Origin: Ipomoea triloba
Taxonomy: Eukaryota; Streptophyta; Magnoliopsida; Solanales; Convolvulaceae
Reading direction: 5' to 3'
DNA: 64,000 nucleotides
Assembly: GCF_003576645.1 (NCBI RefSeq)
Contig: NC_044918.1
Coordinates: forward strand, 24,103,233-24,167,232
Part shown: positions 10,463-21,852 of the stretch, one piece after another
Numbering within the stretch: position 1 is the stretch's first letter
Layout of the letters: the number at the start of each line of letters is the position of its first letter
Position numbers and translations under genes: made by a program
The notes under the pieces: generated by a model
Told to the model about the DNA's origin: nothing
Database searches by the model: none
Seen by the model: only the letters and a program-made list of their open reading frames with translations

Positions 10463-10857
10463 TTTTTTTTTAATGCAAGAAAATGATTTCAAGGTTCCTT
10501 ATTTGTAATCTTTGTTGCTCAACTTTGAATGCTATTATTTAGTTTGGCTAATTATTTTACTAGAGTAGTTTATGTCAAATTTTATATTGTATTTTGTCAA
10601 TACACTCTAGCATATTCGTAGTATATGTTCAACAATTATGCCAACTCCGATTAGGATGATATTCGAATCTAAGACCTTTATAATAGAAATCAATGAGTAA
10701 GTTAAGAATATTAAATAGTTAACGGAATATTCCGTTACTAAAGTTCATACTAATGGAATGTGGGGGTATTTAAGAGAATAAAATAATATAATAGAAGATA
10801 AAGTAGGAAACTAAAAAAATACTAAAATCAAAACAATCTGAACCGTGTGTGCGTGTG

Positions 10858-10896
<39 letters not shown>

Positions 10897-11471
10897 GTAG
10901 TAGTAGAAGTAGATATTGTTAAATGAAACTGCAATTATATCTGATAGGTAAATACGCATAAATGACTAATCCGTATAGTCGGTCCGTCAAGAAGTAACCC
11001 AACCGGTCTGTTATAGTCATCAACCCGACTATAATAAATCACTTGTGATCAACCGGTCTGCTTGTATCGATAGGCCTCGTGACAAAATGCTCTCGGATCA
11101 CCCTAAAAATCACCCCGATAGAAAGTTAGCCAACTAGTCTACCGTAGGATGACTGGTCGGTTAACAAGGTGACACAACCTGCAAGTCGAAAACCTAACTT
11201 ATACAACAAGCAAAGACGGCGATTGACAACTTGCGTACATAGCAGCTCTACAACCTTGACCAGTCAACCAACGCGTAGCCTGTGACACCCCGGGTTGGTC
11301 AACCCTACAACCGGGAGCATCACCGCCACACCTAGGTCGAACCCGGCTAACCTTTAGCGGTTCCTCCCTAGGTGCACAGGCTAATTTTCCTGACCTACAC
11401 ACACTTCCCATACACCTGTAACAACTCATAACTATCTGACTCGACAACAGAGGTATGAGTTAAACATTCCA

Positions 11472-11519
<48 letters not shown>

Positions 11520-11691
11520 TTCATAGGTGTGATAACGACGTCCTTAGAACCCCAAAACATACTTTAGATATATATATATATATATATACAACCACAATGC
11601 CCAAGTTTGGCAATTGATCTACTAAGACTGCTGCAGAATATGTACACAAAAAGAGAGTTTTAGACTACCCCGACTTGACCTCCACCACCTA

Positions 11692-12180
11692 TCAGATCAT
11701 ACGATACACTGGGATCTCAAACCCTCCCCAAACTAGATGCCATTCGCCCTCAAACCACTTAAGGTGATCCAAGGAGCGATCGGTGACAATGACCATAGAC
11801 CATTCTCCCTCAGGAAGAGTGGGATCCCAGAGATATGGGTAATGTACAATGAACTCTAGAGTGGGATCCCAGAGATATGGGTAATGTACAATGAACTCTA
11901 GGGGGTCGCCCCAGAGATATGGGTAATGTACAATGAACTCTAGGGGGTCGCTACCCGGTAAAACTTCTATTGGGTAGTAGCCCCACCGAGCCAGATGAGC
12001 ATCTACTAGAGACACAAGAGAGCTGGATGGTGAGAAGGAATCGTCAGGAGCTAGCAGAGTGTGGCCGGGTACGTAGGGGTCCTCCCCTATCATATGCTGT
12101 ACATAGACTCCATATCCAAAAACTGAGCCATTATAGTTCGGTGAAGTTACCGAACTATACGACTCATTGCTGGATGACAT
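11692..12180 (-). CDS. LTR-borne ORF of 162 residues with 14-residue repeats
   Basis: Open from MSSSNESYSS to the stop at 11692. Residues roughly 80-125 are three copies of a 14-residue unit (core EFIVHYPYLW) encoded by the 42-bp tandem repeat at 11819-11944. The copies stay in frame because the period is a multiple of three. The tail is rich in W (MVIVTDRSLDHLKWFEGEWH). No family is recognised. It lies wholly inside the gypsy LTR, so it is either a retroelement accessory ORF or a chance ORF; the repeat staying open slightly favours past coding. Confidence 0.35.
   Translation of the reverse strand: MSSSNESYSSVTSPNYNGSVFGYGVYVQHMIGEDPYVPGHTLLAPDDSFSPSSSLVSLVDAHLARWGYYPIEVLPGSDPLEFIVHYPYLWGDPLEFIVHYPYLWDPTLEFIVHYPYLWDPTLPEGEWSMVIVTDRSLDHLKWFEGEWHLVWGGFEIPVYRMI
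11819..11944. repeat. Three-copy 42-bp tandem repeat
   Basis: Three adjacent 42-bp copies share CCAGAGATATGGGTAATGTA and CAATGAACTCTAG. Copies 1 and 2 are almost identical; copy 3 differs at its start (GGTCGCC). Confidence 0.9.
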
Positions 12181-14115
12181 CTGTTAAAGGGTAACAATGA
12201 AGCACCCGTTAGCACGACGGCTAAGTAAGAACCCATAAGCTTCTCATTCATAGGTAAAGATGTTTTAACTTACCAATGGACTATAGCATAGAATGTCCTA
12301 TTAAATGACATGCTTTCATTTTTTGTAAATTACCAAAATGTAAACAAATAAGCATAAAGTTCATCATATTCACATTACACACGCGAATTCCCACAACCAT
12401 ACCTGACAACTTCACGATATACCATTTCTCAACGACAAACGTCTAGGTTCTTGGAACTAGTATCGCACATCTCATCATAGCCATTGATTCAACCATTACT
12501 TATGAAAACTCGGCTTAGTTTCATTTCAAAGTATGAGGCCTTATAGGAAATGTTGAATATTCCTTGTCGGTTGACCGAATGAACCTGGAACTTGGGCTTG
12601 CGGTCATTACCCAAATTCTCTTCTCGGTCCCTTGGACGAAGGTTCATTAGAATGGCCCCTAGTGTGGCCCCGCCTAGGTCCTTTAAAATGACACCAACCC
12701 GGAGACGACAGAGTCAATACGCTTAAGTGTGCACACCCCCACAGTCTAGCCATACATGAGTGACGTAGAGACTCGGCGAATAGACTTCGCCAAAGTACGA
12801 ATACAACCGTACATATATCAATGACAACCTTCGGTAATTATAGCCCGAGGTAAAAAGACAACAAGGTCCTCGTAACTTCTTGAAACTAAGGTTTTATTCA
12901 TTTTAGACATTAACTACTCTTGTTCCGACAATACGCTCACCTTTCCTACTCATACACTCTTCAACATGTAGTACATAAGTTCACATATCACGACAACAAC
13001 CAACATGGCATGATTACACTATCAAATNTTTTACTAATAAAATATGGATGAATCTTATCTCATAAGCTTGGTACCAAAAATATTAATATTAATATTTTTG
13101 CACAAAATAATCCTTTGAGATAAAAATTTTACAATAGGTTAATTTCAAACAACATCTGGACCCCTTTTAAAACAATAACTTGATTCGAAATACGTTGGTC
13201 CAGAGTTCGTGAAACAACCTTTGTTTTGAAAGGTACATGATTATAACGAAATATTCTTGAAAATGTTTGGATTTAATAATAAATCCGAGATAACCTTAAT
13301 AAAAAGAAATTTTTGGGTTTAAAATTTCGGGGTATTACATAGCCCGCAAAGCTACAGTCTGACCAAGCCAACAAGAAGGCGCCATGTCAAGCCACTTGCA
13401 GCTGGTGCATTAATTAAATGCATAGACCGACTTAGTATAAATAGTAGGGGTCTCCCCCTCACTCCTCATCTCTATCTGATTAGAACAAGTATTACTTGCG
13501 ACTTGTAATCTTCACCCTACAACATCGCTCTACATCACGGTTTACACCCCGTGTAACCGTTCGCTTGTAATTTCCACTTTGTAATAGCAACCTGCTTGTA
13601 ATCACTTACCACTCGGAATACCACTCAGCCTTGGACTGCCCAGTCGCCCTACGGTAAACCAATCGGCTGACCTACGAGCGCTATTTTATTTATTCATAAA
13701 ATATACATATTCGTAGTGTAATTGTAACCCTCGGTTCCATTTACGCTATCAATATCAAAATAATACTTTAGTTGTGTTGTAATAAAACTACAGTGTATAT
13801 AAAATGAAACTGAATGATAATTTCACATATTTGAGTGTGTATTGTGCAATCGTGGTTGAATTAAAATTAAACTTTAGTGGTACTGTAATAAGATTGCATT
13901 GTGTATAAAATGAAATTTAATAACATGTCTCACATATTAAATGTATAATGTCAAATGAAGCTGTAGTTGGAACAAAATGATACTTTAGTTGTGTTGAAAT
14001 GAAACTACAATGTATATAAAATGAAAGAAAATACGTCATACAAACATAATTAATTAGATGGAACGAGTTTCATTTATTTTCATGAAATGAAACGACATCA
14101 TTTTGGACCATGATC

Positions 14116-15076
14116 CACAATAAAATTTGCCGAAAATATCCCGATTGTGGTCAACAAATTATACCAAGACCAATGTCTACCTTGCATTGTGGACTCTGGT
14201 CCAAAATAATATTTATATTATATACGTGCAGTTGACACATTCTGTACATGTAGTTAATGATTTTTTACTTGTAAAAAAATTGAAAGCACATGACATGATA
14301 ATTACGGATAATGATAACTAAATCGGGGAACTCTTGATTAACCGAATTAACTAAATTTTTAAATAAATAAATAAATATATATAATCTAAAATCCTAAAAA
14401 CTAAAACCCTTAGCCAGTAGCCATAGTTAGCCAAGTCCCAAGTTCAGCCCTACGGCCAGCGACCTGCGTGGCTGCGTTCTCCGTCTCCACTCTCCGAAGT
14501 CCGACCTCCGTCTGCTCCCACCCGGCGACCTCCGCGTCGGCGTCTCCTCTGTCTGCTCCACGGCATCTCCTCCGACCTCCATCTCGGTGGACTGCCTCAC
14601 TGTGACTGCATACTGTTGAGGTTTGTTTATTTATTTATTTATTTATTTATTTCAAGAGTATCAATACAATAAGACTATCATTTGATATTGTGAGCTTGTT
14701 TTGTTGTATACTTGTATGAAATATTTTTTTTGTTGCCAATAATAGCATTTTATTTTTAAAGTTACCACTTTCCAGTATTTAATTTTCTGATTTTCTCAGT
14801 TCTTTTTCCAGTAGCCAGTATGGGAGATATATGCATATGAGGTGTGTTGCCTATATTGTAAATTTGATTGTGAATGAAGGCTTGAAATTGGTAATTTTAA
14901 TTCTTATTTATAATTTTTAGTATTTAAAAAATTTAGCTAAAAAAACTAAACTTTCGCTAATCGGTTAACCCAAAAAACCTTCGGTTTGGTTAATTCGAAA
15001 ATAAAAAGTTCTGTTCGATTAACGGTTAAAGCTTTAAAAATTTAGGTTAATTCGGTTAACCAAATGCACACCCCTA
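14116..15076. mobile_element. Degenerate hAT-type non-autonomous element and flank
   Basis: Text related to the minus-strand right end (TGCACACCCCTA terminus at about 15064-15075, with GGTTAACCGAATTAACC just inside) recurs inverted at about 14335-14360, giving imperfect terminal inverted repeats. A C-rich block (about 14440-14600) with no recognised protein sits inside, followed by a (TTTA)n tract. Positions 14116-14315 are AT-rich with a further GGTCCAAAAT motif and no gene. The hAT label is inference from the terminal text; no clean 8-bp duplication was found. Confidence 0.5.
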
Positions 15077-15345
15077 GTTTTTCATATATAATGATAGAAA
15101 CTGCATGACGTATCGTTAGCTACGTAGAAAGATGTATGCAAAACTAAAATATGAATGGTTTTGAGGTTAGTTTTCCTCCTGTTTGGGAATGGGTTATTTG
15201 ATAGTTTCCGTTTGAGTGGGTTTGTTTTACTCGCGGTCTGTTGTATTGTTGTTTTCGTTGATTTTGAAGTGCATAATCGAGGTGTTATTTCTTGTCTGCT
15301 TGAGATTTGGGTATTTTTATTTTTGAAGTAGTGTCTAAGCATTTT
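15077..15345 (+). pseudogene. Relic copy of eL13 leader-intron sequence
   Basis: The plus strand reads GTTTTTCATATA...GTTAGCTACGTAGAAAGATG and, further on, GATTTTGAAGTGCATAATCG. The same blocks, in the same order, occur on the minus strand inside eL13 intron 1 (about 6644 down to 6435). Several indels separate the copies. Exon sequence of eL13 was not found next to it; a hAT relic abuts the left side. It lies about 300 bp upstream of the PPR start codon and may form part of that gene's leader region. Confidence 0.65.
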
Positions 15346-15653
15346 ATTTTTCTTTGAATCTCCCTGCCTCCAGATGTTTTAGCGATAAGGGCTCGGCACC
15401 AACGTGCTTGGAAATCGGAATACATGTACTAAGAAATAAGGCGACCAAAAAGATTGAACTTTGCCCTTAAAAGAGCACCCAAAAAGTAACTTTGGTTCAA
15501 ATCACATTTTCTTGGATATTTTGAGCAGTTGAGTTGTCAATAAAAGAGTGAAATTGGCTATAGAGGGGGCTTCTTTGTGTGCTTAAGAATATGAAAGATT
15601 TGTACCCAATTATATTTATGTAGCTGCAATTTGTATTTTGTGAATGGGATTGG
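15346..15653 (+). other. Probable promoter / 5' leader of the PPR gene
   Basis: No ORF and no recognised repeat. No convincing TATA box is visible. Given its position it is the likely promoter-proximal and 5' UTR sequence of the PPR gene. Confidence 0.35.
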
Positions 15654-18166
15654 TTGGAATTTTGTGTTAGTCTTAAGAGCATGAATGTGCAACAAGTATT
15701 GCCATTGAAATCAGCTTCAATTTTGTGTGTATATCGCATTTCGTGCTTTTTTCCTGTTTCTTTCAAGCATGTGAAGAATCCCATTCAATTCAAGATGATG
15801 GTATGTGTGCCTAGTGTGGTGCAGCCTAGTAGACTGGGACAACATGACATTAATTCAGTTGAGTGCTTTGAGAATGATGTTGAGAGCTTCGCTGAAGAGA
15901 ATCTGAGTAGTTCTAGAAATGGAGAGGAAGTATCTTGTGAGTTGTACAATGAGTCCATATCTTGGCTGTGCAAAGAAGGAGATATTGACAAGGCAATGGC
16001 AATGCTTGCTGAAATGGAGGCTATAGGGTTTCACCCAAATGCATTTTCTTATGCTGGTTTGATAACAGCACTTGGAAGTGTTGGGAGGACATTGGAAGCC
16101 GATGCAATCTTCAAAGAAATGTTAGTTTCAGGGATTAGGCCAAGAGTAAAGGTATATAATGTCTTACTCAGAAGCTTTTTGAAGAAAGGCCTCCTAAACC
16201 TAGCAGATAAAGTCACAGAAGCACTGAGTTGGTCGGGTGTTAGGGGAAATAGGGAAACATATAAGATACTTCTTGACTACTATGTTTGTGCAGGGCGGTT
16301 GAATGATACTTGGTCTATTATTGCCAAGATGAGAAGTGAGGGTTATGAATTGAATTCTTACGTGTACAGTAAGGTTATTGAGCTTTACAGGGACAATGGG
16401 ATGTGGAAGAAAGCACTAGCCATAGTTGGAGAGATTCAGGAGATGGGGCTGCAACTGGACAATCGGATCTATAATTGCATCATTGATACTTTTGGAAAGT
16501 ATGGTGAGTTAGGAGAAGCCTTGGAAGTGTTTAAGAAGATGCAACAAGAAGCGATAGAACCTGATATCAGAACATGGAATTTGCTAATTGGATGGCACTG
16601 CAAGTATGGGAAACTAGATAAAGCTATTGATTTGTTCAACCGGATGCTTGAACAAGGGCTATATCCTGATCCAAAGATCTTTGTTGTCATTATTACTCGT
16701 CTAGGGGAGCAAGGGAGGTGGGATGTTATAAAGAAAAATTTTGAGAATTTGCAATGCCTAGGACATCATAAGAGTGGTGCTATTTATGCTATTTTGGCTA
16801 ACATTTATGGACAGTATGGGAAATGTCAGGATCCGGAAGATTGTATAAATGCTTTAAAATCAGCCGGTCTGCAACTTTCACCTAGCCTGTTCTGTCTTCT
16901 GGCAAATGCCTATGCTCAGCAGGTGAGATTCTACTTTATTTGATAGTACTCTTGATAGTTAAGTACATAAGTATCTGTTTTCAAATATATCAAACTTCTG
17001 TTCTTAACATAAGTTTATGGCAACCTTGTCCAGTCATTGATCTTTTCCTTATTACTCCGTATAATATAATACTCCATCTGTCCCATTTTACTTGTCCTGT
17101 TTACTATTCATTGGTCAAACCAACTCTTTCTTCATTGCTTATTTTCTTTAATAATTTTTAATTATTTTTAAATTTGATTTTTTCGGGTGTTTAATAGTGC
17201 TTTTAATGTCGTTTCTAAATATATAAATTTTATATACTAATATTAAACTTAATATTATGAGAACTTGAATTAAAAATGACTTTAGTCAAGCTGGGTTAAC
17301 CAGACAAACAAAATGGGACGGAGGGAGTATATTATATAATAATGCTATTGATATTAAGATAAGTAAACATTATAATACCTCATTCAATCAGTGAAAGGTT
17401 GCATAAAGCAATTGTTTTATTATGATTGGTATGATTCTACCTTGGACGTTAAATTTGTGCAGGGGTTATGTGAGCAGACTGTAAAGGTTTTGCAGATCAT
17501 GGAATCTGATGGCATGGAACCAAACCTTATTATGCTAAATGTCTTGATAAATGCTTTTGGCACTGCTGGCAGGCATATGGAGGCACTCTCCATTTACCAT
17601 CACATGAAGGAGATAGTAAGCCCATATCTTATGGTTTCCTGCCATTTGATGAGCTTCTTTTTACTAATTTTGGTGCTATAATTTCTGAAAGGGTATAAGT
17701 CCTGATGTGGTCACATACAGTACCATTATGAAGGCCCTTATGCGGGCAAGGAAATTCGATCAGGTTTGTAAATCTCACTAAGCTAAAAACAATTAACTTT
17801 TAACTAACTGTAAAAGGCACAATTACACTTCTATATAATGGCTGGTAAGTGAACCGTTAGGTAGATTTGTAGTTTTGCTCGGTGGAAAATGTTCTAAAAC
17901 CTTAAGGATTAATTATACATTCATGCTACAGATCTACATCTAGAAAACAGATGTATTTGAATCCAGGAGTGTTAGAAACAAACCATAACTATTGACATGT
18001 ACAGTTACTACAGGATTTTCTTGCCGGTTTTTATAAATTCTTGCATGTTGTCCACCAGGTCCCAAAGATATATGGTGAAATGGAATCTGCTGGATGTACA
18101 CCTGACAGAAAAGCTAGAGAACTGTTGAAGGCTGCAGCAATGGTCCTTCAACAAAGACATCATTAG
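15654..18166 (+). CDS. P-class pentatricopeptide repeat (PPR) protein, four exons, 533 aa
   Basis: Sequence-specific RNA-binding protein that would act in chloroplast or mitochondrial RNA processing, stability or translation. Exons are 15654-16922, 17463-17615, 17692-17763 and 18059-18166 (stop TAG 18164-18166). All junctions are GT/AG and phase 0. After an S/K/V-rich N-terminal leader of roughly 80-90 residues (targeting peptide likely), about 12-13 consecutive 35-residue P-type repeats follow, for example YNESISWLCKEGDIDKAM, YNVLLRSFLKKGLLNLADK, WNLLIGWHCKYGKLDKAIDL, LNVLINAFGTAGRHMEAL and YSTIMKALMRARKFDQVP. The end CTPDRKARELLKAAAM resembles the tail of CRP1-type PPR proteins. No E, DYW or SMR domain is present. 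Met10 (15681) is an alternative start. The exact orthologue is not named. No stop or frameshift is seen, so it is probably functional. Confidence 0.93.
17072..17327. mobile_element. Stowaway (Tc1/mariner) MITE in PPR intron 1
   Basis: Terminal inverted repeats CTCCATCTGTCCCATTTT and AAAATGGGACGGAGGGAG are flanked by TA at 17070-17071 and 17328-17329. The 256-bp length, TA target and CTCCNTCNGTCCC terminus are diagnostic of Stowaway. It does not touch splice sites. Confidence 0.92.
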
Positions 18167-19290
18167 TTTTCAGTGTAGAAGTTTGTCTGTTGATGGGATC
18201 TTGCGTTTCAGTTATTATCTTGTTCATATATGTTGAATTATAAAGATCCAAAGGCCTGATGGGTGGAGAATAACAACCACCCGCTAGTTAGGTGGAAGCA
18301 GAGATGAAGAATCAAGGAATGAGAAAATTTATATAATACTGAAAGATTACAATATATTACTATAATTATGTGTTTCTAATGAAGAAACATAGTACATATA
18401 TACAAACACATAATGATTAATTTAAACACCTATTCATAAACAGACACAACTAACAACCCTATAGACAGACATAACCCTTTGGTTTTCAATATAGGTGGCT
18501 GCTTTACAGAGTCACGTGAGGCACATAGGCTCATTATGCTATGGTAAAACGCTATTTTCCTGTAGAAACACATTTGTCCTTTTTCTTCGATTTATATTGT
18601 CATGTTCCCATGAATTATGGAATGGATCTTTATGCTTATTACTTATTAGTGAGTGATCTTGTACTTTTTCTTTGCTTGCACTTGCAGTATTTCTAAGTTG
18701 GCAATTTCTTCATGCCATAGGGTCAATGAAGATGCTTTGGCAATTGGCCCTTAAAATATGTTGCTCTTCTGGTAAAACAAAGTCAAGAATTGCACCTTAG
18801 CTTAGCTGCCAGTAATTTTATCAGCTTTGCCATTGATGGAGTTAATCTGGGTTTCAATCACTGCCTGAGCTCTGGAGGGACTCTGCAAATAAATTAAGGT
18901 AAATTTTCCTGGACATTAATTGCTTATTGGGGTGGGTGTGATTAACTCTCTTCTAAATTGTATTTTTCAATCCTTTGCTCCTCACACTTGAGGTACTCAG
19001 TTTGGACATGAAGCAGATGCATTAATTAAACATACTGTTTGAGTGGTACTGGTTCTCAAAGTTTGTTATTCAAAAAGGAGATGATAATGCATATAGTTCT
19101 GACCCAAGGCCGTAACAATTGTGAGAATTCTATTTTTAGTGCAAAATCACTTGGACTATTGACATAAAACTCTTTCAAATAGATCATGTGTTGGCAATGC
19201 CACATGTTAAGGAACTGGTTTTTCTTTTCTGCTAATGCTAATGGAGTTTAACTAACTTTCTTGAGCTATATGATATCAAGGGAATAAGGG
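18167..19290 (+). other. PPR 3' region and gene-free flank
   Basis: No coding similarity found. The first several hundred bases likely include the PPR 3' UTR; no single polyadenylation site could be chosen. Around 18300-18500 the text is AT-rich and retroelement-like but unassigned. The rest, to 19290, holds nothing recognisable. Confidence 0.4.
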
Positions 19291-19842
19291 GGTATTTGGT
19301 TTTACAGTAGGAGCCATAATTAGAAATGGAATCAAATGCTAAAGAATGGAATACAAATTTCCTACACAAAGGGACCCCTCAATCCACTAACAAGGGGAAC
19401 ATAATCCCTATCATCTTTTGTGGGCAAATTTTTCTGTTGACCAACGTACACAACTGTGTGGACTATGAATATCAGGTATATTTTTAATATACTAAAAGTA
19501 CATCATTTGTACATTGAATGTACGTTATTTGATAGTAACAAAATAATATACTTTCAGTACTCAAATAATGTATTTTCCATGAATACAAGGTACATTTTTA
19601 ATATATTTACATTATTTGTGTACTGAATGTACATCATTTGATAGTATACAAGATAATGTAATTTCCATGAATACAAGGTACAGTTGTAATATATTAAAAG
19701 TACATTATTTGTGCACTGAATGTACATCATTTGATACTCCGTAGTATACAAGATAATGTAATTTCAGTAATCAAATAATGTACTTTCCATTAATACAAGG
19801 TACATTTGTAATATATTAAAAATACATTATTTGTGTACTAAA

Positions 19843-20870
19843 TAGGGTTGGACATTTTGGTTCGGGTAACCCGAATCGAATCGAACCGAAGACGTTCGGT
19901 TTGGTTTGGTTTAAAATCGAAAAACCGAACGGTTCTAGTTTTAGAAGAACTGATCGGTTCGGTTTTTAACCGAACCAAATCGAAAACCGAACGGTTTTTT
20001 TTTTTTTTAAAATAAATATAAATATATAAAGAGTTAATACCACAAATGGTCCTCTGACTATTGGGCTTGTACTCCTTTTAGTCCTCGACTTTCAATTCGA
20101 CCACAAATGGTCCTCTGACTTTCATTTTTGACCACAAATATTCCTCCATTAAAAATTCTGTTAAATAGGTGTTAAATCTAGGGGTATTATCGTCAAATTG
20201 ATATATATAATTGTCATAAAATAAAAATGTTTACAATTTTTCACCAACAAATATAAAATGAAAAATTAACAAATATAAATACTCCTAAATAAAAAGACAA
20301 TACATATTATTCTTGTAATTATGCGTACAAAATAAAAATTTAATATTAGAGCTATCTGTTTTTAATTTAACCAACAGATGAAAATGGAAGAATTTTTTTT
20401 AAACATTGTTTCCATAATTTTCATGGTTGTTCATACATGGATGATTAATAGTTTTTACTCTTCATTAATCGATCAAACATTTTGTTTGGGACATAACTGA
20501 AGGTCGCCACCATTGAATTAATATAATTAATCAAGTACAAATTGCGAACAGTAATCATGAAATTTTTTTTAAGTTGTTTGTTTATGTGATTTGTCACGTC
20601 CATTTTGCTATTATATTTATTAACTTAATGTTTATTAATGTTTGAAATTAATTATGGTGTCATATAATTCTCAAAAAGAAGTAATTATAATAATATTAAT
20701 CAATTTGACGATATTACCCCTAGATTTAACACCTATTTAACAGAAATTTTAACGGAAGACTATTTATTGTCAAAAATGAAAGTTAGAGGACCATTTGTGA
20801 TCGAATTGAAAGTCGAAGACTAAAACGAGTACTAGCCTAATAGTCAGAGGACCATTTGTGGTATTAACTC

Positions 20871-20902
<32 letters not shown>

Positions 20903-21229
20903 TCCATAACACTAGAATGAAATTTATTGTTTTTTTTTAAAAATATTTTAATAAGCTTGAATTGTTAATTTGTTATGTTCATATTTAATATTTAGATATT
21001 AGACTTTAGATTTGCGTTATGTTATGTTTCATGCATAGTTATTACAACGTCCCATTAAGTCGTGGCACCCCTTACCACTTTGTCGCCTAGGAAGTGTTAA
21101 ATTCGGGCGTGCCTAAACCAAACTGAAATCGAACCGAACTCTAATGTTAAACCGGATGGTTTAATTTTTTTAAAACCAAAAAAACTGAAATCGAAAAAAC
21201 CGAATCGAAAACCGAAATGTCCACCCCTA
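19843..21229. mobile_element. Non-autonomous hAT element (1387 bp)
   Basis: Starts TAGGGTTGGACATTTTGG and ends CCGAAATGTCCACCCCTA, with a perfect 8-bp target duplication GTACTAAA at 19835-19842 and 21230-21237. The 8-bp duplication and T/CAGGG(G)TGGACA termini are standard for hAT. Subterminal GGTTCGGTTTT / AACCGAACC palindromes are abundant. No transposase. It hosts a Mutator-type MITE at 20031-20870. Confidence 0.9.
20031..20870. mobile_element. Mutator-type MITE with long TIRs (840 bp)
   Basis: Terminal inverted repeats of about 170 bp start GAGTTAATACCACAAATGGT and mirror at the right end, with a perfect 9-bp target duplication ATATATAAA at 20022-20030 and 20871-20879. It belongs to the same family style as 22174-22675. 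The AT-rich interior has no ORF. Confidence 0.9.
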
Positions 21230-21370
21230 GTACTAAATGTACATTATTTAATAATATACAAAATAATGTATTTTCATAATCAAATAATGTAATAATGTAC
21301 CTCAGTGCATTAATAATGTACTTTTTATTTGTGTTCCACGCAGCTATTCAATAATGATCCCTTTGTGTGT

Positions 21371-21852
21371 TTGGGCTAGAAGAAGAATACGTGTAAGTGA
21401 TATTGGGGGCCTACAAAAGATTGTCTTGCCTTGTGGGATTGTTATTGAAGTGGATATTCCGATGCAAAAAACACATTCCACTCATATAGTTGGTTCCAGT
21501 AATGACAATTTTGACAGATCTTATCTTCTATAAACACTCATTCAAATTTGTTCTTATCACCTTCTCCTAAACCTTTTTCAAGTTGAATTTGCATATTATT
21601 ATATTCTAATAAAGAGGAATTAACAATATTGCAGGGATCTTTGAAGACTGAATGCAAACCTAAGCATTTGAACATACTGCAACAGAGATTACCTAATGAA
21701 TTTTCATCATCCTAGATAGTAGCTGTTAAGATCATTACAATACCATAATGACATAGTGTCCTTAGAACTAATGTATACAGCAAATCTTTTCCCTATTCAT
21801 TGGATATATCTTATTTATTTGTAATTGGGAAAGAATATATATGTTATGTTTT
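21371..21852. other. Gene-free spacer, likely 3' flank of the LEA-like gene
   Basis: No ORF or repeat recognised; it includes the presumed 3' UTR side of the minus-strand gene ending at 21853. Confidence 0.35.

Larger units (their letters stand above)
7639..10913 (-). mobile_element. Non-autonomous Helitron 1 (minus orientation)
   Basis: The 5' end on the minus strand begins TCTACT at 10913, after an A. The 3' end is CTAG at 7642-7639, followed by T and preceded within 10 nt by a short GC hairpin (CGCGTAAGGCGCG). These are the TC...hairpin...CTRR rules for Helitrons, inserted between A and T. The host tandem repeat joins exactly if the element is removed (GAGTGTA + TATTGT, compare the intact unit near 7530), so internal copies act as an empty site. 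No Rep/helicase is encoded. It shares internal text with Helitron 2 (26993-28533). It was later invaded by the Mutator-like element at 9229-10462, and carries a (TAA)n tract near its 5' end. Confidence 0.8.
11281..13339 (-). mobile_element. Nested gypsy-type solo LTR (2059 bp)
   Basis: Termini TGTGACACCCCG...CGGGGTATTACA with a perfect 5-bp target duplication TAGCC at 11276-11280 and 13340-13344. The minus-strand start TGTAATACCCCGAAATTT is typical of long chromovirus (Tekay/Del-like) LTRs. No pol domain is present, so it is probably a solo LTR. It contains two (TA)n tracts near 11478-11590, a three-copy 42-bp repeat (11819-11944) and an ORF (11692-12180). One undetermined base lies at 13028. 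Confidence 0.75.
10942..13751 (+). mobile_element. Solo LTR (746 bp net) with a nested gypsy LTR inside
   Basis: Ends TGATAG...CTATCA with a perfect 5-bp target duplication ATATC at 10937-10941 and 13752-13756. After removal of the nested element (11281-13344 including one target copy), 746 bp remain. These carry a TATA-like TATAAATAG (about 13436) and no coding sequence, so this is a solo LTR left by LTR-LTR recombination. The retrotransposon family is not recognised. Confidence 0.8.
7261..14115. repeat. Tandem-repeat element split by a Helitron and a solo LTR
   Basis: About 110-bp units built on TATAAAATGAAACTGAATAACATG and CACATATTGAGTGTATATTGTC text occupy 7380-7638, 10914-10941 and 13757-14060. 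They are one element interrupted by two insertions. Text at both ends resembles GGACCATG(A/G)TCCAC (about 7275 and 14097-14112), suggesting terminal inverted repeats. It is non-coding. A similar element around 48140-48280 is interrupted by an Athila-type LTR. Confidence 0.6.
19290..21370. repeat. TACATTAT-type element carrying nested hAT
   Basis: Arrays of TACATTATTTG and AATATATTAAAAGTACATTA words occur at 19480-19842 and resume at 21230-21325. They are one element interrupted by the hAT at 19843-21229. Related elements lie at 7010-7260 and 46900-47480. It is non-coding; the outer limits are approximate. Confidence 0.55.
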
